Of a stretch of 8,817 nt of DNA, positions 1-6,301 are shown piece after piece. The stretch lies in contig SKJD01000145.1 of the NCBI GenBank assembly GCA_007116095.1, positions 1 to 8,817 of the forward strand, in the 5' to 3' direction. The position numbers were made by a program, and so were the translations under genes. The first letter of the stretch is position 1; each line of letters starts with the position of its first letter. The notes under the pieces were generated by a model, which had not been told where the DNA came from, did not search any database, and worked only from the letters and a program-made list of their open reading frames with translations. The stretch comes from Candidatus Hydrogenedentota bacterium (GTDB taxonomy: Bacteria; Hydrogenedentota; Hydrogenedentia; Hydrogenedentales; SCBR16-9).

Positions 1-895
1 AGTGCCCGTGATTGAACTCATTTTCATGATCGGGGGAAAAGTTGTGGGTATTATGGTGGTCGTAGGTGTACTGATGGCGGACGACAAAAAGCATGGAATG
101 CTCCTGCAGCAGCGGATGGGCCAACAAGGCTTCCTGGCGTAATGCCTCGAATTCTTTGAACAGCTGCTGGCTTGGTACACCCGCATCGGATTGGGTCAAG
201 GAAGCTTCCAGCGCATCAAGTCGAGACAGGTATTCCCCGGTGTTGGGGTAGCGGTCTGCAAATTTTTGGCTGAGGTGCGTAATGGCCTGGCGTAGCGGAA
301 GGAAATCGCTTTCAATCTGTGCATGCATCCGGACAGCCTGGCGGACCTGGGTCGCTTCCAGATCGATCTGCCCCTTCACTTCGAAATCATCAAAGGTGAT
401 ATGTCCCCAACTACCCGTATGCTGATCAACCAGGCGCAGGAACACACGTTGACCAATCCAAGGGCTCACATCCCAGGTAACCGGATGCATGGTCTGGCTG
501 TCGCGCCCCCGGGCATGCAGCACTTCTTCACCTCCTTCGGTACAAAGGGCCACATAGGTATTCTCATGCGACCCGCCGCCAACACGCATTGTGGCTTTTG
601 GGCCATTTAGAATAAAAACGGGCGATTCCACGATCCCGGTTTGTCCATCGTCCGGCGCCTCGCTGTCTGCGCGCTCCAGGGTCGTCAGATAATAGTCCCC
701 TTGATTGGTGTAGGGCGTGTCATTACCAAATTCGAAGGCGCGATCCCCCAGCAACTTGCTGAAATCACCTTCAACCACCTGCCAGCCCTGCAAATCCCCG
801 GTTTCAAAGTCGAATCGCACCAAGCCGTCCGCGCCTGCAACAGTGAGCGACGTCACCAACAGAATCGCACAAATCCCCAGTCGTATATTCATCAT
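1..895 (-). CDS. Secreted protein, 5' part only: jelly-roll/CBM66-like domain followed by the start of a DHHNT-signature region
   Basis: The reading frame is open from ATG-ATG at 895/892 to the window's left edge (298 codons visible, no stop). Residues 1-21 form a signal peptide: MNIR, a hydrophobic stretch, then VAGA as likely cleavage site. Residues 25-175 look like a beta-sandwich of the type attached to GH32-like enzymes: FDFETGDLQGW near the start, GGGSHENTYVALCTEGG in the middle, and GSWGHITFDDFEV at the end. Residues 176-265 are charged and probably helical, a linker. At 268 begins MLFVVRHQYTYDHHNTHNF, which resembles the entry to large secreted planctomycete-type proteins related to the middle part of hydrazine synthase alpha (WD40-like plus possible heme sites). 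That last link is from memory. The product is probably periplasmic or surface-bound; its activity is unknown. A weak GGGA lies about 9 bases before the start. The paired Met codons leave the start uncertain by one codon. Confidence 0.8.
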   Translation of the reverse strand, partial: MMNIRLGICAILLVTSLTVAGADGLVRFDFETGDLQGWQVVEGDFSKLLGDRAFEFGNDTPYTNQGDYYLTTLERADSEAPDDGQTGIVESPVFILNGPKATMRVGGGSHENTYVALCTEGGEEVLHARGRDSQTMHPVTWDVSPWIGQRVFLRLVDQHTGSWGHITFDDFEVKGQIDLEATQVRQAVRMHAQIESDFLPLRQAITHLSQKFADRYPNTGEYLSRLDALEASLTQSDAGVPSQQLFKEFEALRQEALLAHPLLQEHSMLFVVRHQYTYDHHNTHNFSPDHENEFNHGH

Positions 896-960
896 ATTAC
901 ATTCCCGCCTGCCAAAGGCTGCGCCTGGCAACGTATTGCGCTGCTTCCCCCGGTGAACCT

Positions 961-1050
961 GTTTGCATGTTTTGTTTATGCTATTGTTGCATAGGCGGCT
1001 CCCCGATGCAAACATGAGCAATTTGAGTAGATATTGCATATTTTTATGCA
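961..1050. promoter_or_regulatory. Cluster of TGCAT palindromes upstream of the secreted-protein gene; possible operators
   Basis: Two inverted repeats lie 65-155 bases before the start at 895. The first is GTTTGCAT at 961-968 paired with ATGCAAAC at 1006-1013 (8 of 8, 37-base gap). The second is TGCATA-TTTT-TATGCA at 1035-1050, a perfect 6-bp repeat around a 4-base spacer. A further TTGCAT occurs near 987-992. The repeated TGCAT core suggests binding sites for one dimeric regulator, but this is inference from symmetry alone. I could not place a convincing -35/-10 pair among them. Confidence 0.3.
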
Positions 1051-1150
1051 GGAAGCGGCACGATTGATTAGACTAGGGCTGAGCTTATAGGGGCGGCGCC
1101 CGGTGACCACCCATTGCCCGTAGGCGATACCCAAGAATCGGCGCGCTCCA

Positions 1151-1164
1151 CAGGGGCGCCCCTG
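1151..1164. repeat. 14-bp perfect palindrome CAGGGGCGCCCCTG
   Basis: A GC-rich self-complementary sequence sits in the gene-free stretch. It has no loop and no following T run, so it is not a terminator. It could be part of the dispersed repeat element to its right or a protein-binding site; nothing in the sequence decides between these. Confidence 0.3.
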
Positions 1165-1242
1165 AATGGATTGCGGATGAATGGTATGGAATATTTTTAG
1201 CAACGCTTTTTACGGGTTGATGGGGTGCATGCCGGAACATAT

Positions 1243-1332
1243 ATCCATAGATTTCACAGATGAACCAGATTAGATTATCGTACTCGAAGACGGTCGTGAA
1301 AACATCTGCGCTAATCTGTGAAATCTGTGGAT
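1243..1332. repeat. Imperfect inverted repeat with CAGAT periodicity; likely dispersed intergenic element
   Basis: The left arm 1243-1261 (ATCCATAGATTTCACAGAT) and right arm 1314-1332 (ATCTGTGAAATCTGTGGAT) are inverted copies matching at 18 of 19 positions, separated by 52 bases. Within each arm and just inside it, a (C/T)AGAT unit recurs every 9-10 bases: three copies read on plus from the left arm, three on minus from the right arm. From memory, ATCCACAGATTTCACAGATT-like sequences occur many times in intergenic DNA of several environmental bacterial phyla and generate false small ORFs. One such ORF on the minus strand (1085-1396) spans this element and should not be taken as a gene. The ends of the element cannot be set from one copy; similar material may extend left to about 1180. 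Confidence 0.6.
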
Positions 1333-1425
1333 AAAAAATGTGAATATGTTTCATACGAAGGGAGCCCTGCTTGCATCCCTTAAGTATGTAATTCATATGA
1401 GATCGCTAACTTACCCCGGGCTACG

Positions 1426-2007
1426 CTAGGCGTCGAGAATATGAAGCACCTGTCTTCGGTAGTTCTCCTTTGAAATATACATGGCATAATGCGGAATTCC
1501 TATTATTCGGTAGTTATTCCCCAGGTTGCGCACCGCTATTTTTTCGGCATCCTTACCAATAGCAATTAGGGTAGGTGACTTGCAGCCAAGCAAATTCAAT
1601 TCAGACTTCAAACTATCCAAGTTCATTTTCTCGAAACCCGGGTTTGAACGCAAATACTGCATTAATTTCCCCGAAGCTTTCTCCTCGAAATCCTTGATGA
1701 TATCGGTCATATACGCCCCCCACAACTGGGTATTCTGAAGCGCATATCGAAGCTTGAAATCCATCCCCATTGGTCGGACATCATGGAAGTTTCCAAACGG
1801 CTTTTCAATTCTACGGGAAATATTCAGCCCCAGGAAGACTACTTCTGTATGCAAAATATCCAATAACGTTGGATTCCGGGCCGGATTCAACACGGACAAA
1901 TCACCAATACCACTCTTGGGACTATTCCCCACATCCGCCCACACCGCCCAACTGGCACAATGCCCATAGGATTCTCGAATACTCTGAAATGTTTCTATGG
2001 TTATCAT
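1426..2007 (-). CDS. Uracil-DNA glycosylase superfamily-like protein (193 residues)
   Basis: This is a soluble protein without signal peptide or membrane segment. Its motif order fits the uracil-DNA glycosylase fold. A strand and active-site-like loop VVFLGLNIS lies at 56-64. GAYMTDIIKDF at 97-107 resembles the Y(I/M)TN-hV-K segment. PTLIAIGKDAEKI at 145-157 is the usual strand plus helix. IPHYAMYIS at 171-179 stands where the family has its His-containing HPS motif. If this is right, it may remove or bind damaged bases in DNA, but the canonical catalytic residues are not clearly present and activity is uncertain. The N-terminus (TFQSIRESYGHCASWAVWAD) looks native, supporting ATG at 2007 although no Shine-Dalgarno sequence is visible. 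It ends in TAG. Its base composition is clearly more AT-rich than the flanking genes, hinting at transfer. It stands alone between intergenic gaps. Confidence 0.75.
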   Translation of the reverse strand: MITIETFQSIRESYGHCASWAVWADVGNSPKSGIGDLSVLNPARNPTLLDILHTEVVFLGLNISRRIEKPFGNFHDVRPMGMDFKLRYALQNTQLWGAYMTDIIKDFEEKASGKLMQYLRSNPGFEKMNLDSLKSELNLLGCKSPTLIAIGKDAEKIAVRNLGNNYRIIGIPHYAMYISKENYRRQVLHILDA

Positions 2008-2060
2008 GATATACAGATTCGTATGTTTAATAACAACTGCTCAATAAAAAAACTTTTTTC

Positions 2061-2072
2061 ATGGTCGACCAT
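2061..2072. promoter_or_regulatory. Perfect palindrome ATGGTCGACCAT, candidate operator
   Basis: The 12-bp palindrome directly follows, and overlaps by two bases, the TATAAT box read on the minus strand (2076-2071). It would therefore sit at the transcription start of the 193-residue gene, where a bound repressor would block initiation. Function is inferred from symmetry and position only. It lacks a loop, so an RNA hairpin is less likely. Confidence 0.35.
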
Positions 2073-2098
2073 TATATTTTCCGTAGCCTCATACTCCA
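2071..2098 (-). promoter_or_regulatory. Possible promoter of the 193-residue gene
   Basis: A consensus TATAAT lies at 2076-2071 on the minus strand, about 64 bases before the ATG at 2007. The best -35 candidate is TGGAGT at 2098-2093 with a 16-base spacer, matching the consensus at only 3 of 6. The AT-rich leader that follows contains an A6-G-T7 run. Confidence 0.4.
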
Positions 2099-2112
2099 CA
2101 TAAGCTGTGATC

Positions 2113-5100
2113 TCAGGGTGTTTGGGACGTGCCGCCTTGCCGGGTGCGCAGGCCGAGTAGGCCGACGAGGCCCAGGATAAGCAGGAAATTGCCGTGTCTA
2201 CCGCCGGTGTTGCTGTTGGGAGCGGGGCCGCAGATGACCGGGACTTTATCCTCGGAGCCCAGGGAGACGACGAGCGAAATGGTGCTGCCGGGAGATACGG
2301 GCGTATTGGCCGGTGGGTGCTGGCTGATCACGGCGCCGGCGGGCACGCTATCGTTATGTCGCTCACTGATCTGACCAAGGCTCAGGTTGTTCGCCGAGAG
2401 GGTCGCTGCGGCTTCGGCCTGGGTCATGCCCACCAGGTCCGGAATGGCGACTTTCTCCGGCCCGAGGGAAATATGGATCGTAATGGTCGCGTCCGGCTCC
2501 ACCTCACTACCGCCGGCCGGGTCCTGGGAAACGACACGGCCCTCGGCCACGGTTTCACTGTAGACCTCGTTGATGGCAACGTCAAGCCCTACCGCCATAA
2601 TCGCGGCTTCGGCGTCCGCCTGGCGCATTCCCACCACCTGGGGCGCCTCGGTCGTGGGCGGCGGTATCACGGTGACGGTCACCGTACCCGATACCGGCAC
2701 AAAGTTAGCGGTGTCTCCCGGATAGAAGGTCACAGTTACTTCATGATCTCCAGGTTCGAGGATCAGCGACGGATCAGCGTATTCAAAGACACCGTCCAGT
2801 CCCGCCAGGCCATCGCTGAGGATGCTTTCGGAAAGCGGATCGCCGTAGTCGATGTCGGAAGCGTTCGGCCACAGGGCGACTTCCGGGGTCGCCGGCTCGA
2901 TCAATATCTCGACAACGCCTTCGACTGACCAGTAGTTGTTGTCTGTCGGAGTAAATATGACCGCCACGCTATGCTGTCCGGCAGGCAGTTGCTGGTTACT
3001 CTTCGCGAAGGCAAAACTTCCCGGGACCGAGGCTTCCCCGCCGCTGAGGGTACTGTTACCGAGCGACTGGCCGTAGGTAATCGTGGTGGCCGTGGGCCAG
3101 GCGCTCACTTCGGTGTCCGCCTTGTGCACCGTCACTTCGATCTCCCCATTCACTTCCACATAGCACTCGCTGTCTTCCGGCTGAAACTGCAAGGCCGCCA
3201 CATGCACCCCGGCGTCCGGCGCCGTATCCGGCGCAACGAAAACAAAGGCTCCCGGCACGGAAGCGGCCCCACCCTCAAGACTGCTATCCGCCAAGGTCTG
3301 GCCGTAGGTGATGGCGGTGGCGCTGGGCCAGTTCTGAATTTCCGGCGTGGCCCGATGCACTTCCACTTCGATGTCCTGGCTAACGCTTGCGTGGTTCTCG
3401 CTGTCTTCGGGCGCAAAGACCACCGTAACGTTATGCACGCCGACCTCCAACTGAAGACCACCCTCATCAAACACAAAACTGCCGGGCAAATCCACCACAC
3501 CGCCTTCCAGGCTGCTTGCCGACAATGGCGCGCCATAGGGAATGGGCGAAGCCTCCGGCCAGGCGCTGATCTCCGGTGTCAGCGGATGCACCACAACCGT
3601 CACCGTATGGCTCAGCGTCTCGTAATTGTTGCTGGCCAGGGGCTCAAAGCGGACCGTCGCGTCGTAATTGCCGGCCTCGGGCTGTATAGAGGCGTCCTCG
3701 AAGCGGAAATTTCCGCCGATGGCCGCAGAGCCCCCGCTGAGTGTACTGTCAGAAAGCGCTTCCCCATAGGTAATGTCAGAGGCGGTTGGCCAAGCGTTGA
3801 TGGTCGGGGTTGCCGGCGCAACCACGATTGCAATGGATTCCGTTACCGTCTCATAGGCCGCCGTATCCTCCGGGGTATAAGTCACGTCCACCATATGCGT
3901 GCCTGCTTGCAGGATGGCGCCGGGGGTATCAAACGTGAAATTACCCGGAGCCGAGGCGGCGCCCTTGGTCAGGGTGCTGTCGGCCAGGCTTTGCCCAAAG
4001 GTGATCGTGGAGGCGGTCGGCCAGCGGAAAATTTGAAGCGTCACGGTCTCGATCTGTCGCAGGTAGGGGTAACCAACGCCTTCATCAATGCCCCAGTCGT
4101 TGTCAAAGTCCCAGCCCGCCGCAGTAAATGTGCTCTGCGACTGCATCGCCGTGGTACTCCGGCCTTCGCCCCAATCCGACTCGGAAACACCGCTGCGTTC
4201 CACATCCCAAAACGACGCTTCCATAGTCCCCGGCGGGTTAAAAGAGCCTACCAAGGCGCCGATGTAGTCCCCCGCCCCTGTAACGGCGCCCACGGCATAG
4301 CATTCCGAGATGACGCCCCCGATCTTCCAGGCGACCAGGCCGCCGGCATAGCCTCCGGAAATGCCTTCACTATGGACATCCCCAAGCGCATAACTCCGGG
4401 TGATCGTGGCTTCGCCAGCCCCCAGGAGACCACCGGCATAATCGCCGCCCTCGACATTGCCGGTGGCGAAGCATTCCGTCACGGCGCCGCTGACATTGCC
4501 GCCTAGCCCACCGATAAATGCATGTGTTCCGAAAACAGGCCCCGTGGCGAAGCTGCGCGTAAGGATGCCGCTAAATTCACCGACCAGCCCACCGATTACG
4601 CCACCGCCCGTGACTGCGTTGTTCGTGTAACACTGCAAGATCATCCCCCGACCACTCCCCACCAGCCCGCCGCTAAGCCCCCCCGCACCCACCAATTCAC
4701 CCGCTTCCAGTCCGATACGATACAGCACACTGTCTTCACAGGTATATCCAAACAACCCGATGGCGCCATTTTGCACCTCGCGATCGATGTGCAACCCGGA
4801 AATGACAAAACCCTGGCCGTCCAGAATACCGTTAAACGGCCGCTCCGGGTCTTCCCGATAATAATCGCCGATAGGTTCGAAGCCCAGGCCGTTGTTCCAG
4901 CTCGCCGTGACGGAGGCGTCGATGTCCTGCGTGAGGCGGTAATAGCCGTTCAGGGGGTAATCCGGGTCATTACCGATGCGTTGCAGGGACTCAATATCGG
5001 AGATTTTGATCGCCTCCGACATTTTGAGCGTCTTGGGCAAGGTGAGATACGCGCCGGGATACACCGCATCCGGGCCATACGGATGGTGTAACCCTTCAGC

Positions 5101-5715
5101 TTCCGGAAGAAATGCCTGGTATTGTGCCCAAAGCGCGTGGCCCGGCGCCGCCATCGGCGCGCATTCTCCCGACGCCACGCACTGCACCGTCGCATATGCT
5201 CCCGTCAGGTACAAATCCCTTGCGGCTAGATGATTGTACAGGGCGGCCTGGGTGGCGTCATCCAGCAGCAACAAGGCCGCCAATACCGGATGATAAATAG
5301 CGAGCGACGCAGCTTCCGGATCATGGCGCAGAAGATACGCGTTTAGTGTAAAGGCGTTCTGCGTAGCCTCCCGTAAATCCGTTGTATCGTATGCATCTTC
5401 GGCGCAGAGCGTCGCGCGCACCCATTCCAGTGCCTCCCTGTCCGGCAAGCCATTACCCGCGAGGTCTTCCGGCAGTTCCAGGTCCGCGGCCAGGGCGTTG
5501 TATTGCGCCTGAAGACCATTTGGCGTGCCCAGGAACGCGCAACTTGATGTAATGGGCAAAGCAGGCTTGGCGACCTCGGCCATACGCGCCCGGTCCGCTG
5601 CATCCAGGGCTTCGCCATGCCCCACCGGTGCGCCTGGCAACCCCCAGAAAACGATGCTGACCAACAACCCCAAAACCGCACCAAAGCCAGCGCCTGCAAG
5701 CTTATTCCGCATCAT
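2113..5715 (-). CDS. Large exported surface protein: GLUG repeats, six 77-residue Ig-like repeats, two PASTA domains, C-terminal anchor tail
   Basis: The product has 1200 residues. Residues 1-33 are a signal peptide or N-terminal membrane segment (RNK, then GAVLGLLVSIVFWGL). Residues 35-230 are a mostly helical region I do not recognise, with four Cys (59, 104, 179, 185) and an acidic DLAGNGLPDREAL stretch near 83 resembling a calcium loop. Residues 232-500 form a probable beta-helix with GLUG repeats (GGLVGxxxG.....CYAxGxVxG), closing with FWDVERSG and DDWG-like segments typical of such regions. Six Ig-like repeats follow at about 561-1017, then PASTA domains at about 1024-1085 and 1088-1153. 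The tail has Cys1162-Gly, then GNFLLILGLVGLLGL and Arg-rich residues. The likely role is adhesion or cell-surface contact; no enzymatic motif is seen. The start is fixed by GGGAGGT at 5729-5723, 7 bases before ATG; a second ATG follows at once. It is divergent from the tRNA gene. Stop is TGA. Confidence 0.9.
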   Translation of the reverse strand: MMRNKLAGAGFGAVLGLLVSIVFWGLPGAPVGHGEALDAADRARMAEVAKPALPITSSCAFLGTPNGLQAQYNALAADLELPEDLAGNGLPDREALEWVRATLCAEDAYDTTDLREATQNAFTLNAYLLRHDPEAASLAIYHPVLAALLLLDDATQAALYNHLAARDLYLTGAYATVQCVASGECAPMAAPGHALWAQYQAFLPEAEGLHHPYGPDAVYPGAYLTLPKTLKMSEAIKISDIESLQRIGNDPDYPLNGYYRLTQDIDASVTASWNNGLGFEPIGDYYREDPERPFNGILDGQGFVISGLHIDREVQNGAIGLFGYTCEDSVLYRIGLEAGELVGAGGLSGGLVGSGRGMILQCYTNNAVTGGGVIGGLVGEFSGILTRSFATGPVFGTHAFIGGLGGNVSGAVTECFATGNVEGGDYAGGLLGAGEATITRSYALGDVHSEGISGGYAGGLVAWKIGGVISECYAVGAVTGAGDYIGALVGSFNPPGTMEASFWDVERSGVSESDWGEGRSTTAMQSQSTFTAAGWDFDNDWGIDEGVGYPYLRQIETVTLQIFRWPTASTITFGQSLADSTLTKGAASAPGNFTFDTPGAILQAGTHMVDVTYTPEDTAAYETVTESIAIVVAPATPTINAWPTASDITYGEALSDSTLSGGSAAIGGNFRFEDASIQPEAGNYDATVRFEPLASNNYETLSHTVTVVVHPLTPEISAWPEASPIPYGAPLSASSLEGGVVDLPGSFVFDEGGLQLEVGVHNVTVVFAPEDSENHASVSQDIEVEVHRATPEIQNWPSATAITYGQTLADSSLEGGAASVPGAFVFVAPDTAPDAGVHVAALQFQPEDSECYVEVNGEIEVTVHKADTEVSAWPTATTITYGQSLGNSTLSGGEASVPGSFAFAKSNQQLPAGQHSVAVIFTPTDNNYWSVEGVVEILIEPATPEVALWPNASDIDYGDPLSESILSDGLAGLDGVFEYADPSLILEPGDHEVTVTFYPGDTANFVPVSGTVTVTVIPPPTTEAPQVVGMRQADAEAAIMAVGLDVAINEVYSETVAEGRVVSQDPAGGSEVEPDATITIHISLGPEKVAIPDLVGMTQAEAAATLSANNLSLGQISERHNDSVPAGAVISQHPPANTPVSPGSTISLVVSLGSEDKVPVICGPAPNSNTGGRHGNFLLILGLVGLLGLRTRQGGTSQTP
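2257..2454 (-). other. Second PASTA domain of the surface protein
   Basis: Residues 1088-1153 start with VAIPDLVGMTQAEAAATLSA, continue to VISQHPPANTPVSPGSTISL and end with VVSLG. It follows the first PASTA unit with no linker, as is usual in tandem arrays. The C-terminal Cys-Gly tail begins nine residues later. Confidence 0.8.
2455..2646 (-). other. First PASTA domain of the surface protein
   Basis: Residues 1024-1087 read APQVVGMRQADAEAAIMAVG through VVSQDPAGGSEVEPDATITI to a closing hISLG. This is the standard PASTA pattern of a V/P-x-hVGM start, an alpha helix, and S-Q-x-P-A-G before the last strands. In serine/threonine kinases and penicillin-binding proteins PASTA units contact peptidoglycan-related ligands. 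Here they sit near the C-terminus of a surface protein, where a cell-wall contact role is inference. Confidence 0.8.
2665..4035 (-). repeat. Six tandem 77-codon Ig-like repeats inside the surface-protein gene
   Basis: The anchor Trp-Pro pairs fall at residues 565, 642, 719, 796, 873 and 949, so the spacing is 77, 77, 77, 77 and 76 residues (231 bp). Each unit reads WP-x-AS/AT-x-I-x-(Y/F)G-x-xL-x-x-S-x-L-x-GG near its start, then a PG-x-F-x-F strand, AG-x-H-x-V, and F-x-P-x-D-x-x-x-(Y/N). This resembles the bacterial Ig-like units found in adhesins (MBG-type). Sequence identity between units is moderate, so the duplication is not very recent. Confidence 0.85.
4216..4698 (-). other. GLUG-repeat region of the surface protein
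   Basis: Residues about 340-500 contain at least five copies of a pattern of about 27-36 residues, GG-L-(V/L)-G followed by G-x-(I/V)-x-x-(C/S)-(Y/F)-A-x-G-x-V. Clear copies include SGGLVGSGRG, IGGLVGEFSG, IGGLGGNVSG, AGGLLGAGEA and IGALVGSFNP. GLUG motifs form right-handed beta-helix-like solenoids in secreted and surface proteins. Confidence 0.75.
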
Positions 5716-5765
5716 GGCCTATACCTCCCAAGGACGCCACACCTACGTCCCAATACGACTTCCAC

Positions 5766-5796
5766 AGTATAAGCCAGCATGCATTATCCCATACAA
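5766..5796 (-). promoter_or_regulatory. Possible promoter of the surface-protein gene
   Basis: On the minus strand TATACT (5771-5766) lies about 50 bases before the ATG at 5715. TTGTAT lies 19 bases upstream of it as a possible -35. The spacer is longer than the usual 17, so the assignment is tentative. Confidence 0.3.
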
Positions 5797-5815
5797 CGAA
5801 TGCAAGCCCCGCGCC

Positions 5816-5844
5816 TTGATTCCATGAGAACAACGTGCTAAAAT
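5816..5844 (+). promoter_or_regulatory. Sigma-70-type promoter of the tRNA-Gly gene
   Basis: TTGATT (5816-5821) and TAAAAT (5839-5844) are separated by exactly 17 bases. They match the -35 consensus at 4 of 6 and the -10 consensus at 5 of 6. Initiation around 5851 would give a leader of roughly 20 bases before the mature tRNA. Confidence 0.7.
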
Positions 5845-5873
5845 GCACGAAGGTCAACACCAACCTACCGAGA

Positions 5874-5949
5874 GCGGGACTAACTCAGTTGGTAGAGTGC
5901 CAGCTTCCCAAGCTGGATGTCGCGGGTTCGAGCCCCGTGTCCCGCTCCA
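5874..5949 (+). tRNA. tRNA-Gly, anticodon CCC
   Basis: The 76-base gene folds into a full cloverleaf. The acceptor stem GCGGGAC/GTCCCGC is perfect. The D arm is ACTC/GAGT with an AGTTGGTA loop. The anticodon stem CCAGC/GCTGG encloses TTCCCAA, putting CCC at 5907-5909, which reads GGG glycine codons. The T arm has the loop TTCGAGC and one G-T pair. Discriminator base T73 is the bacterial tRNA-Gly identity base, and CCA (5947-5949) is encoded. A run of six T at 5952-5957 right after the gene may aid transcription termination. It is a single-gene unit with its own promoter. Confidence 0.97.
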
Positions 5950-6257
5950 TATTTTTTACCTTTCAGGCACGATCTGCGTCGTAGACCGCCCTGATTGCAC
6001 ACAGCCCCACTCCACCACTTTACATTCCTGGCGCACCGCCAACCCCCTTTCCCCCGCTTGCTTTTCAAGGCGGCTCCATCTCCCAGCGCAATAAAACCGT
6101 GGAATCGTAGACTCGTGGTGCATGCTTCAAAACACCTCCCAGGTGGATTCAGATGAACCCGCTTGCTATCAATCCCTTGGCGCTAAAAGCCTTAACATGG
6201 GGATACAGCAAGGTCAAAATTCAGGGCGATTACCCGCTATATTGACGGCATGGACAC
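5950..6257. other. Noncoding stretch between tRNA-Gly and the heme-oxygenase-like gene
   Basis: I see no supportable gene here on either strand. The only local structure is a short hairpin CACCT-CCC-AGGTG at 6133-6145, without a T run. Open frames crossing the tRNA (plus 5843-6094, minus 5880-6068) are chance, since they read through a structural RNA gene. No copy of the tRNA 3' end is repeated here, so there is no sign of an integration site. Confidence 0.5.
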
Positions 6258-6266
6258 TGGTATAAT
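6258..6266 (+). promoter_or_regulatory. Extended -10 promoter of the heme-oxygenase-like gene
   Basis: TGGTATAAT is an exact extended -10 element, TGN followed by consensus TATAAT, placed 35 bases before the ATG at 6302. The sequence 17 bases upstream (TATATT) is a poor -35, which extended -10 promoters tolerate. A ribosome site AGGAG (6287-6291) follows 10 bases before the ATG. An intact promoter and ribosome site suggest that any inactivation of the gene is recent. Confidence 0.6.
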
Positions 6267-6301
6267 ATGGACTCACATTAAACGACAGGAGCCTGCATCC
6301 C

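Noticed and set aside
323..994. Two plus-strand open frames of 95 and 117 codons
   Set aside because: They are antisense to the secreted-protein gene, which has a signal peptide and recognisable domains on the minus strand.
1358..1381. Inverted repeat AAGGGA/TCCCTT downstream of the UDG-like gene as its terminator
   Set aside because: A 6-bp stem with a 12-base loop and no T run on the minus strand is too weak.
1085..1396. A minus-strand 103-codon open frame
   Set aside because: It spans the CAGAT-periodic inverted repeat. Translations of such dispersed repeats are regularly mistaken for small proteins.
2194..2928. A 244-codon open frame on the plus strand
   Set aside because: It is antisense to the PASTA and last Ig-like units, with the same artefactual composition as the longer antisense frame.
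2971..4506. A 511-codon open frame on the plus strand
   Set aside because: It lies wholly antisense to the Ig-like and GLUG parts of the surface-protein gene, has an Arg/His/Gly-rich low-complexity composition and no ribosome site, and matches no fold. It is a by-product of third-position bias in repeated GC-rich codons.
5874..5949. tRNA-Gly as an integration site for a mobile element
   Set aside because: No repeat of the tRNA 3' end, integrase gene or composition break is seen on the downstream side.
5843..6094. Plus-strand open frame of 83 codons
   Set aside because: It reads straight through the tRNA-Gly gene.
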